Positions 19,762-28,759 of a stretch of 64,000 nucleotides of DNA are shown here, in pieces; the stretch's first letter is position 1; every line of letters begins with the position of its first letter. The DNA is from Bradyrhizobium sp. CCBAU 53340. GTDB taxonomy: Bacteria > Pseudomonadota > Alphaproteobacteria > Rhizobiales > Xanthobacteraceae. Location of the stretch: positions 2,480,001-2,544,000 of the forward strand of contig NZ_CP030055.1 in assembly GCF_015291645.1 (NCBI RefSeq). The letters run 5' to 3'. Both the position numbers and the translations under genes were made by a program. A model generated the notes under the pieces. The model saw only the letters and a list, made by a program, of their open reading frames with translations. It searched no databases and was not told where the DNA came from.

Positions 19762-21675
19762 ATGACGCGTCTTTCGCATCTTACTTTGCGCAATTTCATG
19801 ATCGCGCTGCACGACCTGCTGGCGACGGCGGCCGCGCTGTTCGTGGCTTTCTATCTGCGCTTCGAGGGTGGCGAGGGCTTCTACGAGCGCCTGCCGCTGC
19901 TGTTCCAGATCCTGCCCTATTTCCTCGCCTTCAGCGTGGTCGTGTTCTTCATCTTCAACCTGACCACGACGAAGTGGCGCTTCATCTCGCTGCCTGACGC
20001 GATGAACATCATCCGCGTCGCGACCGTGCTGACGGTTGCGCTGCTGGCGCTCGACTACATCTTCGTCGCCCCGAACGTCCGCGGTGCCTTCTTCCTCGGT
20101 AAGGTGACGATCGTCCTCTATTGGTTCCTCGAGATCTTCGCGCTCAGCGCCTTGCGCATGGCCTACCGCTACTTCCGCTATACGCGGGTGCGGCGCCATG
20201 CTCGCACCGAGGATGCCGCCCCGACGCTCTTGATCGGCCGCGCTGCGGATGCCGAGGTGCTTCTGCGCGGCATCGAGAGCGGAGCGATCAAGCGGATCTG
20301 GCCGATCGGCGTGCTGTCGCCGTCGAGCTCCGATCGTGGCCAGCTCATCCGCAACGTGCCGGTGCTGGGCGGGGTCGACGATATCGAGGACGTCGTCGCC
20401 GACTTCGCCAAGCGCAACAAGGCGATCACGCGCGTGGTGATGACGCCGTCGGCGTTCGAGCCGGAGGCTCATCCGGAATCGATCCTGATGCGCGCGCGCA
20501 AGCTGGGCGTGATCGTCAACCGCATGCCTTCGCTGGAGAGCGGCGACACGCCGCGGCTGACCGCGGTCGCGGTCGAGGATCTCCTGCTGCGGCCGAGCGA
20601 AAAGATCGACTATGCGCGCCTCGAAGCCCTGATCAAGGGCAAGGCCGTGATCGTCACCGGCGGCGGCGGCTCGATCGGCTCGGAGATCTGCGAGCGCGTC
20701 GTCGCCTTCGGCGCCGCGCGCCTCCTGATCCTGGAGAATTCCGAGCCGGCGCTCTATGCGGTCACCGAGACGCTCGCCGCGGATGGCACGGGTGCCACGA
20801 TCGAGGGGCGGATCGCCGACATCCGCGACCGCGAGCGCGTCATGCGGCTGATGGCCGAGTTCAAGCCTGACATCGTGTTCCATGCGGCCGCGCTGAAGCA
20901 CGTGCCTATCCTGGAGCGCGACTGGAGCGAGGGGGTCAAGACCAACATCTTCGGCTCGATCAACGTCGCCGACGCGGCGCTGGCCGCCGGCGCCGAAGCC
21001 ATGGTGATGATTTCGACCGACAAGGCGATCGAGCCGGTGTCGATGCTGGGCCTGACCAAGCGTTTCGCCGAGATGTATTGCCAGGCGCTCGATCACGATC
21101 TTGCGGCGGGGGCCGCCGGCGCCAAGCCGCCGATGCGGCTGATCTCGGTGCGGTTCGGCAATGTGCTGGCCTCGAACGGCTCGGTGGTGCCGAAGTTCAA
21201 GGCCCAGATTGAGGCCGGCGGCCCGGTGACGGTGACGCATCCGGACATGGTCCGTTACTTCATGACTATCCGCGAGGCCTGCGATCTCGTCATCACCGCG
21301 GCGACGCATGCGCTCGGCACGCAGCGTCCCGACGTCTCGGTCTATGTGCTCAACATGGGCCAGCCGGTGAAGATCGTCGATCTCGCCGAGCGCATGATCC
21401 GTCTCTCCGGTCTGCAACCCGGCTACGACATCGAGATCGTGTTCACGGGGATGCGGCCGGGCGAGCGACTGCACGAAATCCTGTTCGCCTCGGAGGAGCC
21501 GACCCGCGAGATCGGCGTCCCCGGCATCATGGCTGCGCAACCGAACGAGCCGCCGATGCTGACGCTGCGCAAATGGATCGCCGCGCTCGACCAGGCGATC
21601 GCGCGCGATGATCGGGCGACCATCAGGACCATCCTGAAGGATGCGGTCCCCGAATTCGGGTCGACCGCGGCCTGA
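19762..21675 (+). CDS. Membrane nucleotide-sugar 4,6-dehydratase, CapD/WbpM/WreV-like
   Basis: 637 residues. Four membrane helices in the first 130 residues are followed by a CoA-binding-like region and an SDR domain with GGGGSIGSEI near residue 297. The catalytic region near residue 415 reads STDKAIEPVSMLGLTK, so Met replaces Tyr in YxxxK; this Ser-Met-Lys triad is characteristic of WbpM-type enzymes. They convert UDP-GlcNAc to the 4-keto-6-deoxy sugar, the precursor of QuiNAc or FucNAc. The next gene starts two bases after the stop. Confidence 0.85.
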   Translation: MTRLSHLTLRNFMIALHDLLATAAALFVAFYLRFEGGEGFYERLPLLFQILPYFLAFSVVVFFIFNLTTTKWRFISLPDAMNIIRVATVLTVALLALDYIFVAPNVRGAFFLGKVTIVLYWFLEIFALSALRMAYRYFRYTRVRRHARTEDAAPTLLIGRAADAEVLLRGIESGAIKRIWPIGVLSPSSSDRGQLIRNVPVLGGVDDIEDVVADFAKRNKAITRVVMTPSAFEPEAHPESILMRARKLGVIVNRMPSLESGDTPRLTAVAVEDLLLRPSEKIDYARLEALIKGKAVIVTGGGGSIGSEICERVVAFGAARLLILENSEPALYAVTETLAADGTGATIEGRIADIRDRERVMRLMAEFKPDIVFHAAALKHVPILERDWSEGVKTNIFGSINVADAALAAGAEAMVMISTDKAIEPVSMLGLTKRFAEMYCQALDHDLAAGAAGAKPPMRLISVRFGNVLASNGSVVPKFKAQIEAGGPVTVTHPDMVRYFMTIREACDLVITAATHALGTQRPDVSVYVLNMGQPVKIVDLAERMIRLSGLQPGYDIEIVFTGMRPGERLHEILFASEEPTREIGVPGIMAAQPNEPPMLTLRKWIAALDQAIARDDRATIRTILKDAVPEFGSTAA

Positions 21676-21677
21676 CC

Positions 21678-22922
21678 ATGCAGCCGCAAGACAAGATCGA
21701 AGACAAGATCGCTGGCAAGATCGTCGTCGCGAGCCAGCATTATCCGCCGGATCCGAGCACGACCGCGGCGATCATGGCCGAGATCGCCTGCCGTCTCGCC
21801 AGGGAGCACGAGGTCGTCGTGCTGTCGGGCTCACCAGGCGCGCTGCCGGCCTCGCAGCGAGGTGCGGACAAGCCGCGCGTGATTGCCGTCAGGAACCGGA
21901 TGGCGGGGAAGGCGGCGTTGCTCCGGCGCGGCCTCTCCGAGCTGCTGTTCGTGCTGCGCATCTTCATCGCGCTGCTGCGGTGCCTGCGACGCGGCGACGT
22001 CGTGCTGACGGTCACGGCGCCGTTCATGCTGCCTTACGCGGTGGCGGTCGCGGCGTGGCTCAAAGGCGCGCGCTCGGCGCTGATCATGCACGACCTGTTT
22101 CCCGACGTGCTGGTGATGACGGGCCTGTTGAAGCCGCGCTCGATCGTTGCGGGCGTGATGCGCGCCGCCAACAGCCTGATGTTCCGCCTGCTCAATGCCG
22201 TCGTCACCATCGGCCGCGATGCGGAAGCCCCGCTGCTCAGCTATTCCGGCATGACGCGGAACAAGATCCGCTTCATCCCGAACTGGGCGACGTTGGCGCC
22301 GGCCGTGCGGCCGGTGTTACAGGACAATCCGTTCCGCAAGCACCTTTCGGCCCGCTTCATCGTCGGGCTGTCGGGCAATCTGGGTTTCACCCATGATCCC
22401 GAGATCGTGTTCGAGGCGGCGCGCCGGCTCAAGGACGACGCGAACATTCACTTCCTGCTCTCCGGCTGGGGCATCGGCTTCGAGCGGCTGAAGCAGTTGC
22501 AGGCGGACACAAACCTCGCCAATGTCTCGTTCGTGGCGCGGGTGGAGGATGCCGAGCTCGAGGCGTTCCTGGCCGCGGCCGATCTCTGGATCATTCCGTA
22601 CCGCAAGGATGTCGCCGGGGTGTCGGTGCCGAGCCGCTTCTATAATCTGCTGGCGGTCGGCCGGCCGGTCGTGCTGGTCTCCGAGCCCGAGGCCGAGGCG
22701 GCCTTGACCGTGGTGGAGAACGGGCTCGGCTGGGTGGTGACGCCGGGGCGCGCCGATCAGCTCGCCGCTTCGATCCGCGCGGCGTCCGAGTCCCCGGACG
22801 GTGCCATGGCCGAGCGTGCGGTGAAGGCGGCAGCGAAGTTCGATCGCAGCGCTGCGTTGAACGGCTATGCCGCGCTGATCGAGGAATTGTTGCACAACCC
22901 GAAGCTGAGGGAGCAACGATGA
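21678..22922 (+). CDS. Family 4 glycosyltransferase, WbuB-like
   Basis: 414 residues. VVASQHYPPDPSTTAAIMAE at the start, MHDLFPDVLVMTGLL in the middle and VSVPSRFYNLLAVGRPVVL in the donor site resemble WbuB-type transferases acting on amino-sugar lipid intermediates. A hydrophobic patch near residues 85-130 suggests membrane association. It is part of a tightly packed operon: it starts two bases after the dehydratase and its stop overlaps the start of the epimerase/reductase (ATGA). It probably adds a sugar to the undecaprenyl-linked O-antigen primer. Confidence 0.75.
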   Translation: MQPQDKIEDKIAGKIVVASQHYPPDPSTTAAIMAEIACRLAREHEVVVLSGSPGALPASQRGADKPRVIAVRNRMAGKAALLRRGLSELLFVLRIFIALLRCLRRGDVVLTVTAPFMLPYAVAVAAWLKGARSALIMHDLFPDVLVMTGLLKPRSIVAGVMRAANSLMFRLLNAVVTIGRDAEAPLLSYSGMTRNKIRFIPNWATLAPAVRPVLQDNPFRKHLSARFIVGLSGNLGFTHDPEIVFEAARRLKDDANIHFLLSGWGIGFERLKQLQADTNLANVSFVARVEDAELEAFLAAADLWIIPYRKDVAGVSVPSRFYNLLAVGRPVVLVSEPEAEAALTVVENGLGWVVTPGRADQLAASIRAASESPDGAMAERAVKAAAKFDRSAALNGYAALIEELLHNPKLREQR

Positions 22923-23866
22923 GCGAGAACAAGCGGGTTGTGCTGGTGACGGGGGCGAGCGGATTCGTCGGCCGTCACGTCGTGCCTGACCTGGTGCGCG
23001 AGGGATGGTCGGTCCGCCGCGCGGTCCGCAGCCCCGAGGGCCTCGACGACGAGGTCGTCATCGAGACGATCGGTCCCGACACCGATTGGACGGCAGCGCT
23101 CGAGGGCGTCGATGCCGTCGTTCATCTTGCCGCGCGTGTGCATCACAAGCACGAGGAGCACGCGGTCCAGCTCTACCGCAACGTCAACATCGCCGGCACG
23201 CTGCACCTGGCGCGCTCTGCGGCGACTGCCGGCGTGCGCCAGTTCATCTTCGTCAGCACCGTCCTCGTGCATGGCCGCAGCAATGAGGGCCGTGCCCCGT
23301 TCAGCGAGGGTGACGTGCTGACGCCGCGCGGCCTCTACGGCATGTCCAAGGCGGCAGCCGAGGCGGGCCTGCGGACGCTGGCGCGCGAGAGTGACATGAA
23401 GATCTCGGTGATCAGGCCGCCGCTGGTCTATGGCGCCGGCGCCAAAGGCAATTTTGCACTGCTGACGCGCGCGGTGAATTTGGGAGTGCCGCTGCCCTTT
23501 GCCGCGATCCGCAACCACCGCGCCTTTCTTGCCGTGCAGAACCTCTCGTCCTTCATCCTGCGCCGGCTGGCCCATCCGGACCTCGCGAGCAATTTCGAGA
23601 TCTTCCTGGTGGCCGACAGGGAGCAGGTCTCGACACCCGAATTCATCGAGCGCCTGGCGCGGGCGTCGGGCAAGAGCCCGCGGCTGTTCGGCATGTCGCC
23701 GGAGCTGCTGGGCTCGCTGTTCGGTCTGCTTGGTCGGCAGGATACGCATGACAGCCTGATCGGCTCGCTCGAGCTCGACGTCTCCAAGGCAATCGCGACG
23801 GGATGGCAGCCCGAGGTGTCGCTCGACGAAGGTCTGCGGCTGGCGCTGGCGGCTCAGGACGCCTGA
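22919..23866 (+). CDS. NAD-dependent epimerase/4-ketoreductase, WbpV/WreQ-like
   Basis: 315 residues starting inside the previous stop codon. GASGFVGRHV binds NAD(P); VSTVLVHG and YGMSKAAAEAGL carry the catalytic Ser, Tyr and Lys; RPPLVYGAGAKGNFALL follows. The HHKHEEHA insertion is typical of WbpV/WreQ-like reductases that convert UDP-4-keto-6-deoxy-GlcNAc to UDP-QuiNAc (or the FucNAc isomer). It lies with a WbpM-like dehydratase upstream and a WecA-like transferase convergent downstream (13-bp overlap), the arrangement expected of such a pathway. Confidence 0.75.
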   Translation: MSENKRVVLVTGASGFVGRHVVPDLVREGWSVRRAVRSPEGLDDEVVIETIGPDTDWTAALEGVDAVVHLAARVHHKHEEHAVQLYRNVNIAGTLHLARSAATAGVRQFIFVSTVLVHGRSNEGRAPFSEGDVLTPRGLYGMSKAAAEAGLRTLARESDMKISVIRPPLVYGAGAKGNFALLTRAVNLGVPLPFAAIRNHRAFLAVQNLSSFILRRLAHPDLASNFEIFLVADREQVSTPEFIERLARASGKSPRLFGMSPELLGSLFGLLGRQDTHDSLIGSLELDVSKAIATGWQPEVSLDEGLRLALAAQDA

Positions 23867-24873
23867 GGGCGGGAGAAACGTCGCAGCACGAAGGCGACCG
23901 CGATCGCGCCCGCAACAAGCGCGAGCAATGTGATCGTCGTCGAGCCGGCGCGAACCGTGACGAGGGCAAGCGCCGCCAGCACGAGGTTGAGCGCAAATAC
24001 TTCGCCGGTGACGCGCGAAACCGTAAACCCGTTGTCGGTGGCGCGCTGGTAGAAATGCGAACGGTGCGCCGACCAGAATTGCTCGCGCCTGATGATGCGG
24101 CGAAACAGCGTGATGGTGGAATCGGCGAGATAATAGGCCGGCAGCAGCAGCGCCGCGATCGGTTGCCCGTGCCAGGCGAGCTCGAGCAGGCACCAGCCGA
24201 GCAGAAGGCCGATCGGCAGGCTGCCGACATCGCCCAGAAACACCTTTGCGACCGGCTTGTTGAACGGTGCAAAGCCGAGCATGGCGCCGCACAGGGCCGT
24301 GGCGAGCAATGTTGTCGACAGCGAGAGGTCGCCAAACCATCCGAATAGCCCGAGCGCGGCCGTCACAGGCACTACCTCGACCACCGTCATCAGGTCGAGC
24401 CCGTCCATGAAATTGACGAGGTTCACGAACCAGATTCCAGCGATGAGAATGAGAGTGCGTTCAACGGCAGGCGGCAAGGCCGGAACGATCCGCAGCGCCT
24501 CCGGCGCGGTGAATACGATGAAAGCCACGGCTCCCGCCTGCAGAAGAAGTCGAAGCCAGACAGGCAAGGGCCTAATGTCGTCGACGAGCCCGACCAAAGC
24601 GATCAGCACGGCGGAGCCGATCAAGGGCAGGGAAATCGAGACGAGAGCACCGGCGACAAGCAGGGTAGCGGCGACAACAGCGATACCCCCACCTTGCGGT
24701 GTCGGAATCTTGTGTGACGAGCGCGCGTTCGGACGCGCCAGCGCGTAACGCTGCAGCAGCGGCATGCTCAGCCAAGTGGTGCAGGCGGAGATCGGCGCAG
24801 CCAGCACAGCCGGTGCGAGCACCAGCAGCGCCAGTCCGGTCGCACCGCCTTCGGGAGCGAAGAACGTGGTCAC
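23854..24873 (-). CDS. Polyprenyl-phosphate HexNAc-1-phosphate transferase (WecA/WbpL/WreU-like)
   Basis: 339 residues and about ten membrane helices. The MraY/WecA superfamily motifs are present: SSHKIPTPQGGGIAVV, the catalytic acidic motif VNFMDGLDLMTVVE and FLGDVGSLPIGLLLG. It transfers a sugar phosphate from UDP-sugar to undecaprenyl phosphate on the cytoplasmic face and so begins O-antigen synthesis. Its start overlaps the stop of the UPF0104 gene by four bases. The pairing with WbpM- and WbpV-like genes suggests a QuiNAc- or FucNAc-type substrate. Confidence 0.85.
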   Translation of the reverse strand: MTTFFAPEGGATGLALLVLAPAVLAAPISACTTWLSMPLLQRYALARPNARSSHKIPTPQGGGIAVVAATLLVAGALVSISLPLIGSAVLIALVGLVDDIRPLPVWLRLLLQAGAVAFIVFTAPEALRIVPALPPAVERTLILIAGIWFVNLVNFMDGLDLMTVVEVVPVTAALGLFGWFGDLSLSTTLLATALCGAMLGFAPFNKPVAKVFLGDVGSLPIGLLLGWCLLELAWHGQPIAALLLPAYYLADSTITLFRRIIRREQFWSAHRSHFYQRATDNGFTVSRVTGEVFALNLVLAALALVTVRAGSTTITLLALVAGAIAVAFVLRRFSRPQAS

Positions 24874-25829
24874 TCCGGCACCCCAAGCTGCGCCGAGCCT
24901 TGCGCGGCTTTCTCCGCGCTGAGGATCCAGACCAGGCCGCCGAACGCGCCGACGATGAACGAGACCGCGCCGAACAGCAGCGAGATGTTGACGCCTTCAT
25001 TGGCCGCGAGCCCGGCGAAGCCGAAGGCCAGCCCCATGCTCGCCTCGCGCACGCCCCAGCCGGCGATCGAGATCGGCATCAGGGTGATCAGCATCACCGG
25101 CGGCACCAGCAGGAAGACCTGGGCGAAACTGACCGGCGCTGCGATCGACTGCACCACGCACCAGGCGATGACGACGGCGAGCACGTGAACCAGCAGCGAC
25201 AGGACCGCGATGATGGGTCCGCGCGTCCGATTGAAGATGACGCGGTTGGCGATTACGGCACAGGCGTGGATGTGATGGGTGGCCCACCAGGTCTTCAACC
25301 GCGACCATTTCAGCGCGCCGAAGATCAAAAAGCCGATGCCGCCGGCAAGCGCGGCGAAGTCGACCAGCAGCAGCGCCGAGCGGCCGTTCGGATCTGTGAT
25401 GAGCCGATAGCTCCAGGGCAGGCTCGCGACGATGAGGATCGCGAGGGCGACGAGGCCGATGGCGCGATCGACGAAGATCGAATAGGTCGCCGCGCGCCAT
25501 CCGGCGCCGGCGCGCGCCACCAGCCAGAGCCGGACCGCATCGCCGCCGATCGCGGACGGCAGGGTCTGGTTGAAGAAGGAACCGATCACGTTGTAGCGCA
25601 TGGCGCGGGGAAGTTCGAGCGGCGCACCGCATTCGGCGCTGATCTCACGCCAGCGCAGCACGCCGACGAAGATCTGCAGGAACGTGACCATGATCGCCAT
25701 GGCGATCCAGAACAGGCTTGTCGCGGTGAAGCGCGACAGCAGCTCGGTCAGGTCGACCTTGCGCAGCGCCAGATAGAGCAGCGCCGCGGAGATCAGGATT
25801 TTGGCCGTCGACAGCAGGATTCGGCGCAT
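24870..25829 (-). CDS. UPF0104/LPG-synthase-like membrane protein (flippase-like domain)
   Basis: 319 residues from ATG 25829, the first start that gives an N-terminal membrane helix (RRILLSTAKILISAALLYLA). About eight helices are present with the family motifs FVGVLRWREI, NQTLPSAIGGDAVRLWLV and PISIAGWGVREASMG. The domain occurs in lysyl-phosphatidylglycerol synthase and AglD-like proteins. Its role in glycan loci is unsettled; it may move lipid-linked sugars or help a glycosyltransferase. It is translationally coupled to the WecA-like gene, which ties it to lipid-linked glycan assembly. Confidence 0.75.
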   Translation of the reverse strand: MRRILLSTAKILISAALLYLALRKVDLTELLSRFTATSLFWIAMAIMVTFLQIFVGVLRWREISAECGAPLELPRAMRYNVIGSFFNQTLPSAIGGDAVRLWLVARAGAGWRAATYSIFVDRAIGLVALAILIVASLPWSYRLITDPNGRSALLLVDFAALAGGIGFLIFGALKWSRLKTWWATHHIHACAVIANRVIFNRTRGPIIAVLSLLVHVLAVVIAWCVVQSIAAPVSFAQVFLLVPPVMLITLMPISIAGWGVREASMGLAFGFAGLAANEGVNISLLFGAVSFIVGAFGGLVWILSAEKAAQGSAQLGVPE

Positions 25830-25921
25830 CTCGTCCGCGGGGTTTGCGAAGATGGGAGGCAACCCGACGCGAGGCGCCGAATTCGGCCACTTTGGTATGG
25901 TTTTGGCGCCGATCTTGCAAT

Positions 25922-25966
25922 AGCTGACATGGCCAGAGCTGGCATGGCAGGAGCTGACATGGCTGG
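25922..25966. repeat. Three tandem 15-bp repeats upstream of the UPF0104 gene and manC
   Basis: Units at 25922-25936, 25937-25951 and 25952-25966 follow AGCTGACATGGCNRG. They lie in the 278-base divergent region between the UPF0104 gene and manC. The array does not seem to be translated in either gene. Confidence 0.65.
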
Positions 25967-26107
25967 CCAGCCGATCCGGCCCTTTAACCATGGCAAAATG
26001 CGCTGCGGCTTCACCTATCTTGACGCCGCGGCCCGTGTAGTATCCAAGCCGATCGCACGGGGTCCACAATATTGTCACCTGGTATCGGGTCGAGTTCAAG
26101 GTTTGAG

Positions 26108-27526
26108 ATGACGATGGACAAACGCATAATCCCCCTGATCATGTGCGGCGGCGCCGGCACGCGGCTGTGGCCGGCTTCGCGCGAGGTGCGCCCGAAGCAG
26201 TTCCTGCCGCTGTTCGGCGCGCGCTCGACCTTCCAGGACACGCTGCTGCGTGTTTCAGACGCCGCGCTGTTCGACCGTCCTGTCGTCATCACCAATGCGG
26301 CCTATCGCTTCATGGTGCTGGAACAGCTCGCCGAGATCGGCATCGAGGCCGACGTGATCCTCGAGCCGATGCGGCGCGACTCCGGCCCCGCCATCGCGGC
26401 CGGCGCGGCGTTCGCGCAAAACCGCACCAGTGAAGCGATCGTGCTGGCGCTCGCCGCCGACCACGTGGTGCAGGACAACGCCGCCTTCGTCGCGGCCTGC
26501 CGCGAAGGTCTTGCGGCTGCGAGCACGGGACACATCGTCACCTTCGGCGTCAAGCCGGAGCGGCCGGCGACCGAATACGGCTATATCAGTCCGGGCGAGG
26601 GGATATCAGGTGAGGTGCACGCGGTTGCGCGCTTCGTCGAGAAGCCCGATGCGGTGACGGCCGCCGACTACGTCAATTCCGGCTATCTCTGGAACAGCGG
26701 CAACTTCATGTTCCCCGCAAGCCTGCTGCTCGACGAATATCGCAAGGTGGATGCGGCAAGCGTGGAGGCGGTGGTCAGCGCTGTCGCCAATGCCGGCCGC
26801 GATCTCGGCTTCGTCACGCTGGAGCCGCAGGCGTTCGGCGCGGCAAAGGCGATCTCGATCGATTATGCGGTGATGGAAAAGACCTCGCGCGCGGCGGTGG
26901 TGCCGGTGTCCTGCGGCTGGTCCGACGTCGGCTCCTGGCGCGCGGTGTGGGAATTGTCCGAGAAGGATGCGCAAGGCAATGCCGCGCACGGCACCGCCGT
27001 GTTCGAGGATTCGCGCAACTGCAACGTCACGACGGATCATGCGCTGGTCGCGCTCGAAGGCGTCGACGATCTCGTCGTGGTCGCGACCGCCGACGCTGTT
27101 CTGGTCTCGCGCCAGAAGGATGCCAACGGCCTGAAACGTCTCGTGGCCAAGCTGAAGGCGATCGCGCCGAAGGTCACCGAAGAGCATCTCAAGGTGCATC
27201 GTCCCTGGGGCAGCTATCAGTCGGTCGACAATGGCGAACGCCACCAGGTCAAGCGCATCGTGGTGAAGCCGGGCGGGCGGCTGTCGCTGCAGAAGCACCA
27301 CCACCGCGCCGAGCACTGGATCGTGGTCCGTGGTGCGGCCCGCGTCACCGTCAACGACACCGTGAAGACGGTGCACGAGAACGAGTCGATCTACATCCCG
27401 ATGGGCGCCGTCCACCGCATGGAGAACCCCGGTAAAATCATGCTGGAACTGATCGAGGTCCAGACCGGCTCCTATCTCGGGGAAGACGACATCATCCGGA
27501 TTGAAGACGACTATCAAAGGTCGTAA
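26108..27526 (+). CDS. manC: Mannose-1-phosphate guanylyltransferase / mannose-6-phosphate isomerase
   Basis: 472 residues from ATG 26108 (26114 is an alternative). The N-terminal pyrophosphorylase signature CGGAGTRLWPASREVRPKQF and the FVEKP motif (RFVEKPDAVTAADY) are followed by a C-terminal type II isomerase cupin (GGRLSLQKHHHRAEHWIVV, HRMENPG). It makes GDP-mannose from fructose 6-phosphate through mannose 6-phosphate, with a separate mutase. Mannose is used by the LpcC-like transferase here and occurs on Bradyrhizobium lipid A. It is divergent from the UPF0104 gene. Confidence 0.92.
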   Translation: MTMDKRIIPLIMCGGAGTRLWPASREVRPKQFLPLFGARSTFQDTLLRVSDAALFDRPVVITNAAYRFMVLEQLAEIGIEADVILEPMRRDSGPAIAAGAAFAQNRTSEAIVLALAADHVVQDNAAFVAACREGLAAASTGHIVTFGVKPERPATEYGYISPGEGISGEVHAVARFVEKPDAVTAADYVNSGYLWNSGNFMFPASLLLDEYRKVDAASVEAVVSAVANAGRDLGFVTLEPQAFGAAKAISIDYAVMEKTSRAAVVPVSCGWSDVGSWRAVWELSEKDAQGNAAHGTAVFEDSRNCNVTTDHALVALEGVDDLVVVATADAVLVSRQKDANGLKRLVAKLKAIAPKVTEEHLKVHRPWGSYQSVDNGERHQVKRIVVKPGGRLSLQKHHHRAEHWIVVRGAARVTVNDTVKTVHENESIYIPMGAVHRMENPGKIMLELIEVQTGSYLGEDDIIRIEDDYQRS

Positions 27527-27708
27527 CCAGCGAACTCCGAATCACGCGATCCGGGTCCCAAAAGCCCGCTTTCTACGGCTAAGGCCCGGAGAACGTGTAA
27601 TTTTTTGAATCAAATCGTGTCCGGCCAATTCGACCAGCATTCGCCACATCTGTGGCGGCCGTGCTAGAAGCGGCTCGGGGATTTTGCGTTGAATCGGGGT
27701 TTGCTCAG

Positions 27709-28713
27709 ATGAGTTCCATGGGATCACGACCGGCCAAGGCCGGCTTGCGCGTCGGTGTCATCGGCGCCGGCGTGATGGGGAGCAATCATGCGCGCGTGCT
27801 GGCCGGTCTGCCAGGCGTCAGCCTGGTCGGCGTGGTCGATCCTTCGCCGGCGCATCGGACGCGCGCCACCGAGCTCGCCGGCTGCAACAGCTTCGAGACG
27901 CTCGACCAGCTCCTCGCCGAAGGCGTCGATGCCGTCACCATCGCAGCGCCAACCCATCTGCACCACGAGGTGGCGCTCGCCTGCATCGCCAAGAACATCC
28001 ACGTGCTGGTCGAGAAGCCGATCGCCTCCACGGTGGAAGAGGGCCGCGAGATCGTCGCCGCCGCGCACAAGGCCGGCGTCACGCTGATGATCGGCCATGT
28101 CGAGCGCTTCAATCCGGCGGTCGCCGCCGTCAAGCAGGCCATCGCGGGCGAGGACATTCTCTCGATCGCGATCACGCGCGTCGGCCCGTTCCCGCCGCGC
28201 ATGTCCAATGTCGGCGTCGTCATCGACCTTGCCGTGCACGACATCGATCTCATTCGTTGGTTCACCGAATCCGACATCGTCGAGGTGCAGCCGCAGCTGT
28301 CGAGTGCGGTTGCCGAGCGCGAGGACATCGCGCTGCTGCAGTTCCGCACCGCCAGCGGCGTGCTCGCGCACATCAACACCAACTGGCTGACGCCGTTCAA
28401 GGCGCGTAGCGTCACCGTTGCGACGCGCGGCAAATATGTGATGGGCGATCTGTTGACGCGCCAGGTCACCGAATGCTTCGGCTTCAAGCCTGACGGCAGC
28501 TATTCGATGCGGCATCTGCCTGTGGGCCATGACGAGCCGCTGCGCGCCGAGCTGATCGCCTTCCTCAAGGCCGTGCGCAACGGCGAGACCCCCGCGGTCA
28601 CCGGCGACGAAGGCGTTGCCAGCCTCGAGATCGCAACGCAGTGCCTCGAGACGCCGTCGCGGCCCGCAGCGACGTCGCCCGCCCGCAAGAGCCCGCGCCG
28701 CGTCGCCGGCTAA
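27709..28713 (+). CDS. gnnA: Gfo/Idh/MocA-family sugar 3-dehydrogenase, GnnA-like
   Basis: 334 residues from ATG 27709. The Rossmann motif GVIGAGVMGSNHARVL, the EKP motif in HVLVEKPIASTVEEG and the catalytic-site segment VIDLAVHDIDLIRWF are intact. GnnA of Acidithiobacillus oxidises C3 of UDP-GlcNAc, and its partner GnnB then aminates it. The product is used by LpxA to build lipid A on 2,3-diamino-2,3-dideoxyglucose, the backbone reported for Bradyrhizobium lipid A. The immediately following aminotransferase gene supports this assignment. WlbA/WbpB is the alternative. Confidence 0.75.
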   Translation: MSSMGSRPAKAGLRVGVIGAGVMGSNHARVLAGLPGVSLVGVVDPSPAHRTRATELAGCNSFETLDQLLAEGVDAVTIAAPTHLHHEVALACIAKNIHVLVEKPIASTVEEGREIVAAAHKAGVTLMIGHVERFNPAVAAVKQAIAGEDILSIAITRVGPFPPRMSNVGVVIDLAVHDIDLIRWFTESDIVEVQPQLSSAVAEREDIALLQFRTASGVLAHINTNWLTPFKARSVTVATRGKYVMGDLLTRQVTECFGFKPDGSYSMRHLPVGHDEPLRAELIAFLKAVRNGETPAVTGDEGVASLEIATQCLETPSRPAATSPARKSPRRVAG

Positions 28714-28759
28714 CACCCTTTCCATGTCGACCAATCAGGAAGGCGCCAGGAAGCAGGCC

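Noticed and set aside
19678..19762. Possible promoter between ligase and dehydratase genes
   Set aside because: No convincing -35/-10 pair was found in the 83 bases; the genes may be one transcript.
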